From: an uncultured Phycisphaerales bacterium
GTDB lineage: Bacteria > Planctomycetota > Phycisphaerae > Sedimentisphaerales > Anaerohalosphaeraceae
Assembly (NCBI GenBank): GCA_937868095.1
Contig: CALMLO010000042.1
Location: 1 to 64,000 of the forward strand
DNA: 64,000 nucleotides
Direction: 5' to 3'
Positions 1 through 7,304 of the stretch are shown one piece after another. The notes beneath the pieces were generated by a model. That model searched no databases, was not told the origin of the DNA, and was given only the letters and a program-made list of their open reading frames with translations. Each line of letters opens with the position of its first letter. The first letter of the stretch is position 1. The position numbers were made by a program, and so were the translations under genes.

Positions 1-2
1 AC

Positions 3-59
3 CCCTATTATCGGCAGGAATACGCTCGTTTATTTAACTTTTCAAAGATCAATAAGTAG
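3..59 (+). CDS. C-terminal tail of a protein truncated by the window start, possibly an RHS/polymorphic toxin
   Basis: An open frame runs in from the left edge and reads PYYRQEYARLFNFSKINK before two consecutive TAG stops at 57-62. Only 18 residues are visible, so nothing can be assigned from sequence alone. The assignment rests on context: the following genes alternate RHS tips and small AT-rich genes, and a toxin tip followed by a small gene would continue that pattern. It could equally be any unrelated protein end. Confidence 0.35.
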   Translation, partial: PYYRQEYARLFNFSKINK

Positions 60-70
60 TAGGTGCTATT

Positions 71-310
71 ATGGATATAACATCTGAAATGGAATCTGTT
101 TTGAAAGAGATTATTAAACAAAGAATTCCGGAATATAGCAATGCTATTTCAAAACCTGAAATTATGACTTCCGATCAAATTAATACTATCTGTTCAGAAT
201 TAGCTGATGAATTATGCGAATCTGGACTGGACAAGAATGATACACCAAATGAAAGGGGCGAGATTATTTATAAATTAATTAGTTATATAAATCAATATCA
301 TAAAAGATAA
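71..310 (+). CDS. Small acidic hypothetical protein, candidate immunity protein
   Basis: This is a 79-residue acidic protein with no signal peptide or membrane segment. It starts 11 nt after the stop of the preceding partial gene, with a purine-rich AGTAGTAGG stretch just upstream that can act as ribosome binding site. The C-terminal half contains ELADELCESGLDKNDTPNERG, with a repeated pattern of acidic and hydrophobic residues suggesting two or three helices. I do not recognise a named family. Its A+T richness, small size and position between a truncated upstream gene and an RHS tip fit an immunity protein for the toxin ending at 59, which is inference from context. Confidence 0.6.
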   Translation: MDITSEMESVLKEIIKQRIPEYSNAISKPEIMTSDQINTICSELADELCESGLDKNDTPNERGEIIYKLISYINQYHKR

Positions 311-342
311 TGTATCTGAATTGGGGCCATCAGTAGAGTGCG

Positions 343-1266
343 ATGAGAGAACGGCTGCGGACGGCCGTAGATGGCTCGACTTTGGATGAATCCTATGCGT
401 ATGACAATATGGGTCGGCGGGTTTTGGTGGATGCCGATGGAACCCAAACCGTGTATGTGTATGATGGGGCGCAGATGATTGCGGAATATTCACTCGTGAG
501 CCAGACGCTGACTCTGAAGAAGCGGTTTATCTACGGTCCGGGGATTGATGAACCGGTCTGTATGATTACCTATTCCGGGGGCAGTGAGAGCGGGCGGTAT
601 TTCTATCACTATGACGGACAGGGCAATGTCATTGCCTTATCAAACAGCAGCGGTGACGTGGTCGAAGAATATGAGTATGATGTATACGGCTCTGTGTTAG
701 TAGATGGTACCTATAACCGTTCGCAGGTGGGCAATCCGTATCTGTTTACCGGCCGGCGGTGGGACAGCACCACAGAACTGTACTATTACCGCATGCGGAA
801 TATACAGCCCGATCTGGCCGGATACATCGACGGGATGAACCTGTACGCCTACTGCGGCAACAATCCGCTGAACTGGATTGATCCGTGGGGTTTGGATAAA
901 TTAAATACTGGTTCACTAAATCCTCCCGAAGGATTTCCTAAGCCACCGGGCTGGACACCTGATTGGGAGTGGATTCCGACAGATGATCCTCGAGGAGGTG
1001 GAGAGTGGAAAGATCCTGGTGGAGGAACTTGGAGGCCGCATCCTGATCCTGGCGGTGAACATGGCGGTGATCATTATGATTACACTCCTCCGGGGCGTAG
1101 AGGCAGAAAATACAGAAAGAAAATTGGATCTGATGGAAGTGAAATTGCAAAAAAAATTACACTTGGTGCTTATATTGTCGGAGGAAGCTTGATTCTAGAT
1201 GATATAATGTTAGGTGGTCCGACAGGCGAAGGCATTGTACCGGCTCTTATTATTATAGGCTGGTAA
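343..1266 (+). CDS. Orphan RHS-core tip with variable C-terminal domain (307 aa)
   Basis: Residues 10-180 are RHS/YD-repeat sequence, with YD strands (YAYDNMGRR, YVYDGAQMIAEY, YDGQGNVIAL) and the hallmark ending NPLNWIDPWGL. After that the sequence changes to a unique tail rich in Gly, Pro, Asp and His (GGEWKDPGGGTWRPHPDPGG), then a basic stretch and a hydrophobic end. Full RHS proteins have 1000 or more residues, so this is a displaced tip: no signal peptide, no N-terminal domains, and no convincing ribosome binding site before ATG 343. The conserved PxLxRFLQxDP segment just before GYIDGMN is missing through an in-frame deletion. It is probably a silent or recombining toxin cassette, possibly unexpressed. 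The tail resembles HxD-rich polymorphic toxin tails, but I cannot name the toxin family. Confidence 0.7.
   Translation: MRERLRTAVDGSTLDESYAYDNMGRRVLVDADGTQTVYVYDGAQMIAEYSLVSQTLTLKKRFIYGPGIDEPVCMITYSGGSESGRYFYHYDGQGNVIALSNSSGDVVEEYEYDVYGSVLVDGTYNRSQVGNPYLFTGRRWDSTTELYYYRMRNIQPDLAGYIDGMNLYAYCGNNPLNWIDPWGLDKLNTGSLNPPEGFPKPPGWTPDWEWIPTDDPRGGGEWKDPGGGTWRPHPDPGGEHGGDHYDYTPPGRRGRKYRKKIGSDGSEIAKKITLGAYIVGGSLILDDIMLGGPTGEGIVPALIIIGW
816..890 (+). repeat. RHS core direct repeat, copy A
   Basis: This 75-bp block encodes AGYIDGMNLYAYxGNNPxxWIDPWG and is repeated at 2168-2242 in the same orientation; by my count about 67 of 75 bases agree. It marks the junction between the shared RHS core and the variable tip. 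Such shared segments can allow homologous recombination that swaps tips. Confidence 0.8.
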
Positions 1267-1347
1267 TTACGATGCTGAAATTTTGAAACTTGTATGTATA
1301 AGAAAAGCCCACATTGATCGATGAGAGATCTTGTATGGAGTTAACTG

Positions 1348-2088
1348 ATGAAAAATGTTAGAACTCAAATTGTTATTGAACAACAGACAAAAGCAATGGA
1401 GGGAGATATTTCTTTCTTCCTCCCTAAAGAAAATAATCTTTCGAGAGGTTATCATCTGCCCATTGCGATCTTAATAAAAAAATTGGGAAATACCACAAAG
1501 GCAGAAAACGAGGATTGTGAGATACGACGAGTATATTTGGGGACCAAAGACGAAGAAATTCTTGACCCAATAATTAACCGAATGAGCGATTTTTTACCTT
1601 CATTCTGTGATTGCCTGTCCGAAAAATATAAAAACAAATACTTACAATTAATCTATTTTGCGAACATGGGTGAACGAAGTCTTTTTATATCCTCTGTTTT
1701 GGCGTCGATTGATTTTACCAGAATAGATAGCTATTTTATTAGTGAGATTCTAAAGGTAAAAGGGTATTATTCAAGGAATCGAGCTCGCTTGAGTTTTATT
1801 TGGCCGGCCGAGAATGCTTTTTGTGTCTTGAGAGAATCCAGTCCGGGCGACTTTGTAATCGTTGGTATACTTATACAAAAGGATAAAATAGGAGGTGAAC
1901 TTGAGTCTTTAATGAAGCATGACATTCTTGACAAGAAGTCTTTTGACATCCTCATTGGAAAAGAAATTGTAAAGGCATTTTGGTTTTGTGACACGGATTA
2001 TGATAAAATAACTTTCTGGCATAAGGAAATAGTTGCCGAGAATCTACTCCCAATATTTGAAAGTATTGTGGATCAAGTTGAATGTTAA
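1348..2088 (+). CDS. Hypothetical protein, candidate RHS-tip immunity protein (246 aa)
   Basis: This is a soluble 246-residue protein with no signal peptide or transmembrane segment. It is Lys/Ile/Glu-rich and encoded by clearly A+T-richer DNA than the genes after 3.4 kb. I do not recognise the family or see catalytic motifs. Hydrophobic and charged residues alternate as in a mixed alpha/beta fold (for example FVIVGILIQKDK near residue 170). It sits 81 nt after one orphan RHS tip and its 3' end overlaps the start of the next, the usual position of an immunity gene. The function is inferred from position only. The start ATG 1348 lies just after TGGAGTTAACTG, giving a usable ribosome binding site. 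Confidence 0.65.
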   Translation: MKNVRTQIVIEQQTKAMEGDISFFLPKENNLSRGYHLPIAILIKKLGNTTKAENEDCEIRRVYLGTKDEEILDPIINRMSDFLPSFCDCLSEKYKNKYLQLIYFANMGERSLFISSVLASIDFTRIDSYFISEILKVKGYYSRNRARLSFIWPAENAFCVLRESSPGDFVIVGILIQKDKIGGELESLMKHDILDKKSFDILIGKEIVKAFWFCDTDYDKITFWHKEIVAENLLPIFESIVDQVEC

Positions 2089-2621
2089 GCTGGATGAGTC
2101 AAGAACAAGATTATTACCGCACCCGAATATACCGCCCTGCCCTTAGCCGATTCCTCCAGGCCGACCCGGCCGGATACATCGACGGGATGAACCTGTATGC
2201 CTACTACGGGAATAATCCCATCCACTGGATTGATCCGTGGGGATTGTGTAAAAATGATGACAAGAGTATAGGAGAGAAAATCATTGATGCAATTGAAGCA
2301 CTCGAAAACAGTGCGGCGGGCGAAGTCTTAAATTCAATGAATGATGGTTTTTGTGCGTGGATTGATGGTGTAATTCCGTTTGGTGACCCGTTAGATGACA
2401 CATATGAATGGATGGGTTTCAGCAAGGGAATGGAACATGTTTCGCGCGATGCAGCATTAGCGGCTGCTGGGGCGGGTGCTGCTAAATTTAATCCATGGCT
2501 GGGGAAGACCGCAGTACATGGCCCTCATGGAGGAGCGCATAATTACAGGCATTTGCAGTTTATGATTCGTATAGGAAGACATTCCACAGGTCATTTTCGT
2601 ATACCATTATGGCCTAAATGA
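2082..2621 (+). CDS. Second orphan RHS tip with a different C-terminal domain (179 aa)
   Basis: The frame enters RHS core at about residue 10 (YYRTRIYRPALSRFLQADP), continues through GYIDGMNLYAYYGNNP and ends the core at WIDPWGL near residue 55. The remaining ~125 residues are unrelated to the first cassette: a predicted helical stretch, an Ala/Gly-rich segment and a His/Arg-rich end (HGPHGGAHNYRHLQF and IGRHSTGHFRIPL). That end could be a nuclease-like toxin, but no family is recognised. Unlike the first cassette it retains the RFLQADP segment. The first residues (MLSWMSQEQ) overlap the end of the preceding gene and are unlikely to be a native start, so this is a displaced tip rather than an intact gene. 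Confidence 0.65.
   Translation: MLSWMSQEQDYYRTRIYRPALSRFLQADPAGYIDGMNLYAYYGNNPIHWIDPWGLCKNDDKSIGEKIIDAIEALENSAAGEVLNSMNDGFCAWIDGVIPFGDPLDDTYEWMGFSKGMEHVSRDAALAAAGAGAAKFNPWLGKTAVHGPHGGAHNYRHLQFMIRIGRHSTGHFRIPLWPK
2168..2242 (+). repeat. RHS core direct repeat, copy B
   Basis: This is the second copy of the 75-bp RHS core block found at 816-890. Differences are mostly at codon third positions, plus the change of PLN to PIH before WIDPWG, so the copy is under, or recently escaped from, coding constraint. Confidence 0.8.
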
Positions 2622-3034
2622 CAATATACAAGAAAGGCATTGCGATGGCAAAACAAACAATAAGGGACCCTGAATCCTTGCTTGCTGCAATAAGCACTAT
2701 TCATGATTCGGGTTTTAAAGTTGATGATGTAGAGTATAACCCAACTGAGAAGACAGTAACGATCAATACTACCGAGTATGAATACAAAGGTAAGTTTGTT
2801 CAGATACAAACAAAAAAGATAGCAGCCAAGCACAAACTTATCTTGTCTAATATTGAGAATTATGAAATAATTCCAAAAGATAAGAAAGGGTATCAAGTTG
2901 TTTTTGAGGATTACATCGATTGTGCCAACATAGAGGCAGAGAGACTAATTATAATATGTACGTTTCATGATATTCAGTTGATATTTAGCAACCTTTACGG
3001 AGAATTGATGTCATTTCCTCCTAATGTCTGCTAA
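2618..3034 (+). CDS. Hypothetical protein, candidate immunity protein for the second RHS tip
   Basis: This 138-residue soluble protein overlaps the end of the preceding RHS tip by an ATGA junction, which suggests translational coupling. ATG 2645 (MAKQTIRDPE) is an alternative start with AAGGCATTGCG upstream. The sequence is Lys/Ile-rich with alternating strands (VTINTTEYEYKGKFV and KGYQVVFEDYIDC) consistent with a beta-rich fold. No family is recognised. Immunity to the toxin tip at 2082-2621 is inferred from the tight coupling and the repeated tip-then-small-gene pattern. Confidence 0.65.
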   Translation: MTIYKKGIAMAKQTIRDPESLLAAISTIHDSGFKVDDVEYNPTEKTVTINTTEYEYKGKFVQIQTKKIAAKHKLILSNIENYEIIPKDKKGYQVVFEDYIDCANIEAERLIIICTFHDIQLIFSNLYGELMSFPPNVC

Positions 3035-3431
3035 TAACTCGTACGCCTTACAGCCCACCTATCCCTCGACACTTAACATTTTGTTCTTTGGCAAGTTCCC
3101 AAGCCATCTCCCCAACCATCCTTTATTGGGGGGGGGCGGCGGGGTTGGAGAGGGAAGGGGTAGGGTTTTGGGGGTGGAGCAAAAAATTGTGTAAAAAGTA
3201 AGCAAAAAACGGGGGAATGGCTTGCCGGAGGGGGTTGGGGTGGAGTATGACGAAAACAATGGATATTGTCTAACTTCTTTTGGGTAGAAAAAAAGCACTA
3301 CGCCCCTTGTGCGCCTTCAGGATTGAGAAAACAGCCATTTTTTAAAATTTTTCGTAGAAGAATAAGGCCTTCGGCAAGTTATTTAATAGGAAGAATCTCG
3401 AAAGCGGAGTCTGCCGGTTCAGGGATTTTGG
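3035..3431. other. 397-nt intergenic region at the RHS island edge
   Basis: No credible gene is seen here. The left part has low complexity; the middle is strongly G-rich on the plus strand (see 3128-3178) and a second G-rich patch lies around 3210-3245. The right part is A+T-rich and must hold the promoter of the sigma factor gene at 3432, but I see no clear sigma-70 hexamers, which would be compatible with self-activation by an ECF sigma factor. Confidence 0.5.
3128..3178 (+). other. G-rich tract with G-quadruplex potential
   Basis: A run of nine G at 3128-3136 is followed by further G tracts. Positions 3152-3174 read GGG-AA-GGGG-TA-GGG-TTTT-GGGGG, which satisfies the usual four-tract G-quadruplex pattern with loops of 2, 2 and 4 nt. 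It lies between the AT-rich RHS island and the sigma/FecR locus. Confidence 0.6.
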
Positions 3432-3965
3432 ATGGATTCCAACAGCCAAAAAACGGAGGCATTTTTAACGCTGGTGATGGCCAATCAGCGGCGGATTAAT
3501 TCGTATATTTTGTCTCTTGTGCCCAACTTTAACGACGCGGATGACATTATGCAGGAAACCATCACGGTGATGTGGCGGAAATTTGACCGTTTTGAAATCG
3601 GAACGGACTTTGCCGGCTGGGGGCTGAAGGTCGCCTATTACTGCATTATGAATTACCGAAGAAGCAAGAGCAAAGACAAGGTGCTTTTCAGCGACAATCT
3701 TTTTGAGCAAATTCAGGAAATCGCCAAACAAAAGGAAGGCCATACGGATTTGCGGATTCAGCATCTGCGCCGCTGCATTGAAAAACTTCAGACCGCCGAT
3801 CAGCGTTTTCTGAAAGCCCGGTATGAATTGAATTATGATGTCAAGACGCTGGCCGCTCAGCTGGACCGGTCGGTTCAATATGTGTATAAGCATTTATCAA
3901 GGATTCATCATACGCTGGCTCTTTGCGTAAAGCGCTCTCTGCGAGAACAGGAGATGCTGCCATGA
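3432..3965 (+). CDS. ECF RNA polymerase sigma factor, Rhodopirellula/Verrucomicrobium type
   Basis: This 177-residue protein has the two-domain layout of ECF sigma factors. Region 2 spans about residues 15-75, with the DDIMQETITVMWRKFDRF core-binding/-10 motif and aromatic-rich DNA melting segment (FAGWGLKVAYYCIMNYRR). Region 4 spans about 110-165 (LQTADQRFLKARYELNYDV, then a helix-turn-helix around TLAAQLDRSVQYVYKHLSRI). The next gene, a FecR-like membrane protein, starts in the ATGA overlap of its stop codon, so the two are translated as a sigma/anti-sigma pair. It presumably directs transcription of the downstream secreted carbohydrate-active genes. A similar sigma factor lies on the other strand at 19486-20004, which supports paralogy within one system. 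Confidence 0.9.
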   Translation: MDSNSQKTEAFLTLVMANQRRINSYILSLVPNFNDADDIMQETITVMWRKFDRFEIGTDFAGWGLKVAYYCIMNYRRSKSKDKVLFSDNLFEQIQEIAKQKEGHTDLRIQHLRRCIEKLQTADQRFLKARYELNYDVKTLAAQLDRSVQYVYKHLSRIHHTLALCVKRSLREQEMLP

Positions 3966-5671
3966 CTGACCGTGAATTTCTCCGCATTTCGGAACTGCTG
4001 CTTTACTGCTGCAACGGTTCAGCCGGACCGGATGAGATGGCGGAACTGGAATCGCTGCTGGAGGGAAAGCGGGAGGCGCTGGAGTACTGCGTGGACGTCT
4101 TAATGGATTTGAATTATTTTCACTGTCTGGCTCAGACTCCCCTCTCGCAGCCGGAAAGCAGCCGGCCGACGGAAACGGACTTTTTCATGTGTGAACTGGA
4201 CCCGCAGGAACAATTGGCGCTGCTGGGGGATTTTGCGGAGTATGAAAAGCGGGCGGCGGCTATGAAAATTGCGCCGCCGGCGAAGCCCGCCGCCCCGCCT
4301 GCTGCGGAAAAAGCCCCCTGCCGGCGGCAGGAGCGGACAGTGAACAAATATTCTCTGGCAGCGGCTATTCTGAGTGCGGCGGCCATTCTGATGATTATCA
4401 TCTATGCTCATCTGGCTCCCGGGCCTGCCAGCGAAGTCGCCGCTGTTTTGGATTCCATCGATGCCGAGTGGTCGGCCGGTCTTCCTGCCCATGCCGGCGG
4501 CCGGCTGGCCGCCGATGCCAAGCCGATTCGATTGACTCGCGGTCTGGTGAAACTTCAAACCGATGAGATGGTCAATATCGTCCTGGAAGCACCGACGGAA
4601 TTTTTGTTCCGCTCGTCCTCAGAAATCGTCCTTCATTACGGAAAACTGTTTGCCCGCGTTTCCGAACAGGGTTCCGGATTTTCCGTGGTGACTCCCAATT
4701 CCAAAATTGTTGACCTTGGGACGGAATTCGGCGTTGTCTGTCATCTCGACGGAAATACGGATGTTCACCTTTACCGCGGCCGGGCCAACTTGTTTGCCGG
4801 CGAAAAACAAAAACGAAAAATCTCGGAACTGCTTGCGGCCGGCAGCGCCCGACGGGTTGATTCGCTGAGTGCTGCGATCCGGGAAATCACCCTGAATGAA
4901 CAGGCCCTGGCGAGACATATTGACTCGAAGTCGAAATTTGTCTGGCGGGGCCAGCGGACTCTTTGTCTGGCGGACCTGCTGCTGGGCGGCAACGGATTCG
5001 GCACGGCCGAAAAGCAGAGCATAGAATATGATCCGGCGGACGGCTCCATTACCGACAGCGGAGTCGTGGGGTATCGTCCAAGCCCTGTTCCCCTTGCCGC
5101 CGTCAAGGAAAGCCCGTACATAGACAGTCTTTTTGTGCCGGACAGCCGGGGCGGAGAAATTCAAGTGAGTACAGCGGGCCATCGGTTCACGGGGTGCCCT
5201 GAAACCAGCGGGTTGTATTACTCCAATGCCTGCTGTCTGAAGGACTGGAGGTTTTTTGAGCCCCTCCAGCAGAAATATGAACAATCGCGGAAAAGGAATG
5301 CGGATTCCGGGGCTCTCTACCTGCACAGCAATCTTGGGATGACGATCGACCTGGATGCCGTGCGGCGTACGGTGCCGGGGCTGCGCATTGCCTCTTTTTC
5401 CGCCTTTGCCGGGATTCTCCGCGTAGGGAAGAACCTGCCTGATTATGCCGAAGCGGATGTGTGGGTACTGATAGACGGGCAGCTGCGTGCTTCGCGAAAG
5501 CAGCTTCGGGCTGAAGACGGCTTTGAGATTTATGTGCCCCTTGCGGATTCAGACCGCTTTCTGACGCTGCTTGTGACGGATGGGGGGCGTGTGCTGGCAA
5601 AGAACTGGCCTGCCAATCATCTGGACACCTGCGGTTTTGCGGAGCCGGTCTTTGAACTGGTTCCTCGATAA
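3962..5671 (+). CDS. FecR-like anti-sigma protein with C-terminal NPCBM-like carbohydrate-binding domain
   Basis: ATG 3962 was chosen because it forms an ATGA overlap with the sigma factor stop and begins the conserved acidic N-terminus (MTDREFLRISELLLYCC). The 569-residue protein has a cytoplasmic N-terminal helical part (1-125), one membrane segment at about 131-150, a FecR domain at about 190-285 (VDLGTEFGVVCHLDG) and an extracytoplasmic C-terminal domain at about 400-567. That end (DVWVLIDGQL, FLTLLVTDGGRVL, then LDTCGFAEPVFEL) resembles NPCBM-type modules of GH98-like proteins; I rate this as probable, not certain. FecR proteins transmit outside signals to a partner ECF sigma factor. Here a glycan ligand for the outer domain is inferred. 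Confidence 0.8.
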   Translation: MTDREFLRISELLLYCCNGSAGPDEMAELESLLEGKREALEYCVDVLMDLNYFHCLAQTPLSQPESSRPTETDFFMCELDPQEQLALLGDFAEYEKRAAAMKIAPPAKPAAPPAAEKAPCRRQERTVNKYSLAAAILSAAAILMIIIYAHLAPGPASEVAAVLDSIDAEWSAGLPAHAGGRLAADAKPIRLTRGLVKLQTDEMVNIVLEAPTEFLFRSSSEIVLHYGKLFARVSEQGSGFSVVTPNSKIVDLGTEFGVVCHLDGNTDVHLYRGRANLFAGEKQKRKISELLAAGSARRVDSLSAAIREITLNEQALARHIDSKSKFVWRGQRTLCLADLLLGGNGFGTAEKQSIEYDPADGSITDSGVVGYRPSPVPLAAVKESPYIDSLFVPDSRGGEIQVSTAGHRFTGCPETSGLYYSNACCLKDWRFFEPLQQKYEQSRKRNADSGALYLHSNLGMTIDLDAVRRTVPGLRIASFSAFAGILRVGKNLPDYAEADVWVLIDGQLRASRKQLRAEDGFEIYVPLADSDRFLTLLVTDGGRVLAKNWPANHLDTCGFAEPVFELVPR

Positions 5672-5759
5672 ACATTCGGACGGAGAAGTGAATTCTGAAG
5701 GTCCTGGGATTCTCTCAGGCCTTCTAAAAAAGAAAAGTTTTATAGGAAAGGGGTGTCTT

Positions 5760-7157
5760 ATGAAAAGAGGCGTGATTTGGGTAAGTATTTTATGCGTGTT
5801 AGCATCGGGAGGGGCTGCGTGGGCCAATCTGCTGAAAAATCCAGGATTTGAGGAAGGCGAGACCGGACAAATCGGCCGGGTTCCTATTCCCGGCTGGCTC
5901 ACGTGGAATACGAACGGCTGGCATCATAATGATGCCGGGGCCGTCATCGACACCAAAGCGGTAAAACTCTGGTGGAGCGACAGCGGGATTTACCAGGACT
6001 TTCCTGCGGAGGCGGGGCATACGTACCGTTTGAGCGGCTATATGCTGCATACGTCTGCCGATCCGCTGCGCAACCCTGACAGCAATCCCCAGACAGAGGG
6101 CGACAAAACGGGCGATTTTCGGGTGGAATGGTACAATGCGCTGGGTGCCATGCTGCGGGAAGATGCCTTCGGTCAAATCACGAAAAATGATCCGACCGAC
6201 ACCTGGCTGCTCTATACGGCGGATATTACGGCTCCGCCCGGGACGGCTTATGGGCGATACCTGATCCGGATGTACGGCTCGAGGGGAGACGGCGCTGTCA
6301 ATTATGATAACGCCTGCGTCTATGATATAGCCCTCTATGGTCAGGCATACGGCCCGAATCCGGCTGACGGGGCAACGGTTGATCTGACGCTGGCCAGTCT
6401 GTCCTGGCAAAGCCATGACCCGGAGGATGTCTTTACGTTTGATGTCTATCTGGAGGCCGAAGGTCCTGTGGTCGATCCGAATTTCTACTCGGCACCGATT
6501 GCGGTCGGCCTGACCGAAAACAGCGTTACCCTGGCGGACGCCGGCGTTACGCTGATGGACAACACCCTGTACACATGGCGAGTGGACACAACCGACCCCA
6601 ACAACGGCTTTCCTATCGTCTTTCAGGGTCCCGTGTGGACCTTCCAGATTGGAGATGTGCCGCCGGCAGTGGATGCGGGAGCCAATCAGTATGTCTGGCT
6701 TGTCAACGGGGAAGGACATTTTACCTTGTCCGGCTCCTACACAGATGACGGCAAGAGCCCCATCATTCGGGCGGAATACGTGGAGGGCACCCATGAAAAA
6801 GCCGGAGCCACAGTGGTGACGATGGGCCCGCAAACGTGGGATCCTGCCGCAAGAACGGTAACCGTGAATGTGTCCGTTACCAATTCGGTACCCGGCCAGG
6901 CGGCGACGGGCTGGTATGGTTTCATTCTTGAAGTGGAAGACGGGGCTGGGGTTGGAACGGACGGTGTCCATGCCGGCGTGTATGGTACCTGTCTTGAGGC
7001 CGCCATGGAAGACCCGGCAGATAATACCATTGAGACGAATTGGCCCAACGGGCATGGCGACATCAACGGCGACTGCAAAACCGACATGGAGGACCTGGCT
7101 CTATTGGCTCTCAGTTGGGTGGATTGCATGACGGTCAAGGCCGGCTGTACTCCGTAA
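5760..7157 (+). CDS. Secreted carbohydrate-binding protein with C-terminal dockerin-like EF-hand
   Basis: The start ATG 5760 follows AGGAAAGGGG and begins a signal peptide (MKRGVIWVSILCVLASGG) with cleavage near AWA-NLL. Residues ~25-200 form a jelly-roll-type module starting NLLKNPGFEEG, closely matching the N-terminal module of the GH30 protein at 8023 (both have IPGW, GWHHNDAG and W/F-rich strands). Residues ~200-300 look fibronectin-like (YGPNPADGATVD, WRVDTTDPNNG), then an Ig/PKD-like segment follows. The C-terminus carries one calcium-loop motif (GDINGDCKTDMEDLALLALSW) as in dockerin type I tails. No catalytic residues are recognised. It is the first target gene after the sigma/FecR pair and is probably cotranscribed or sigma-dependent. 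Confidence 0.75.
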   Translation: MKRGVIWVSILCVLASGGAAWANLLKNPGFEEGETGQIGRVPIPGWLTWNTNGWHHNDAGAVIDTKAVKLWWSDSGIYQDFPAEAGHTYRLSGYMLHTSADPLRNPDSNPQTEGDKTGDFRVEWYNALGAMLREDAFGQITKNDPTDTWLLYTADITAPPGTAYGRYLIRMYGSRGDGAVNYDNACVYDIALYGQAYGPNPADGATVDLTLASLSWQSHDPEDVFTFDVYLEAEGPVVDPNFYSAPIAVGLTENSVTLADAGVTLMDNTLYTWRVDTTDPNNGFPIVFQGPVWTFQIGDVPPAVDAGANQYVWLVNGEGHFTLSGSYTDDGKSPIIRAEYVEGTHEKAGATVVTMGPQTWDPAARTVTVNVSVTNSVPGQAATGWYGFILEVEDGAGVGTDGVHAGVYGTCLEAAMEDPADNTIETNWPNGHGDINGDCKTDMEDLALLALSWVDCMTVKAGCTP

Positions 7158-7193
7158 GCGGCTGAAAATCAGCATAGCAGACAGAGCTGAACA

Positions 7194-7244
7194 GCATAGG
7201 CACTATGCGGTTGTGAAGTGTGTGCTGTACCGGGCGTTCCGGTA
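7194..7244 (+). other. Two small hairpins in the intergenic region
   Basis: Two perfect stems lie between the stop at 7157 and the start at 7305: 7194-7199 with 7203-7208 (GCATAG/CTATGC) and 7228-7233 with 7239-7244 (TACCGG/CCGGTA). Neither is followed by a T run, so they are more likely RNA-processing or stability elements than terminators. Confidence 0.35.
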
Positions 7245-7304
7245 TAGAGAGAGTATTGGATGGGAGAAATTTTAAATTTGAAACAATTTTGGAGGAATGG
7301 AACG

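Noticed and set aside
5690-5735. Imperfect hairpin (GAAGG-CCTG with CAGG-CCTTC) downstream of the left FecR gene
   Set aside because: The stem has a bulge and is followed by A rather than T, so it is not a convincing terminator.
5799-7055. 418-codon antisense frame inside the CBM/dockerin-like gene
   Set aside because: No start context, and the plus-strand product has a signal peptide and recognised domains.
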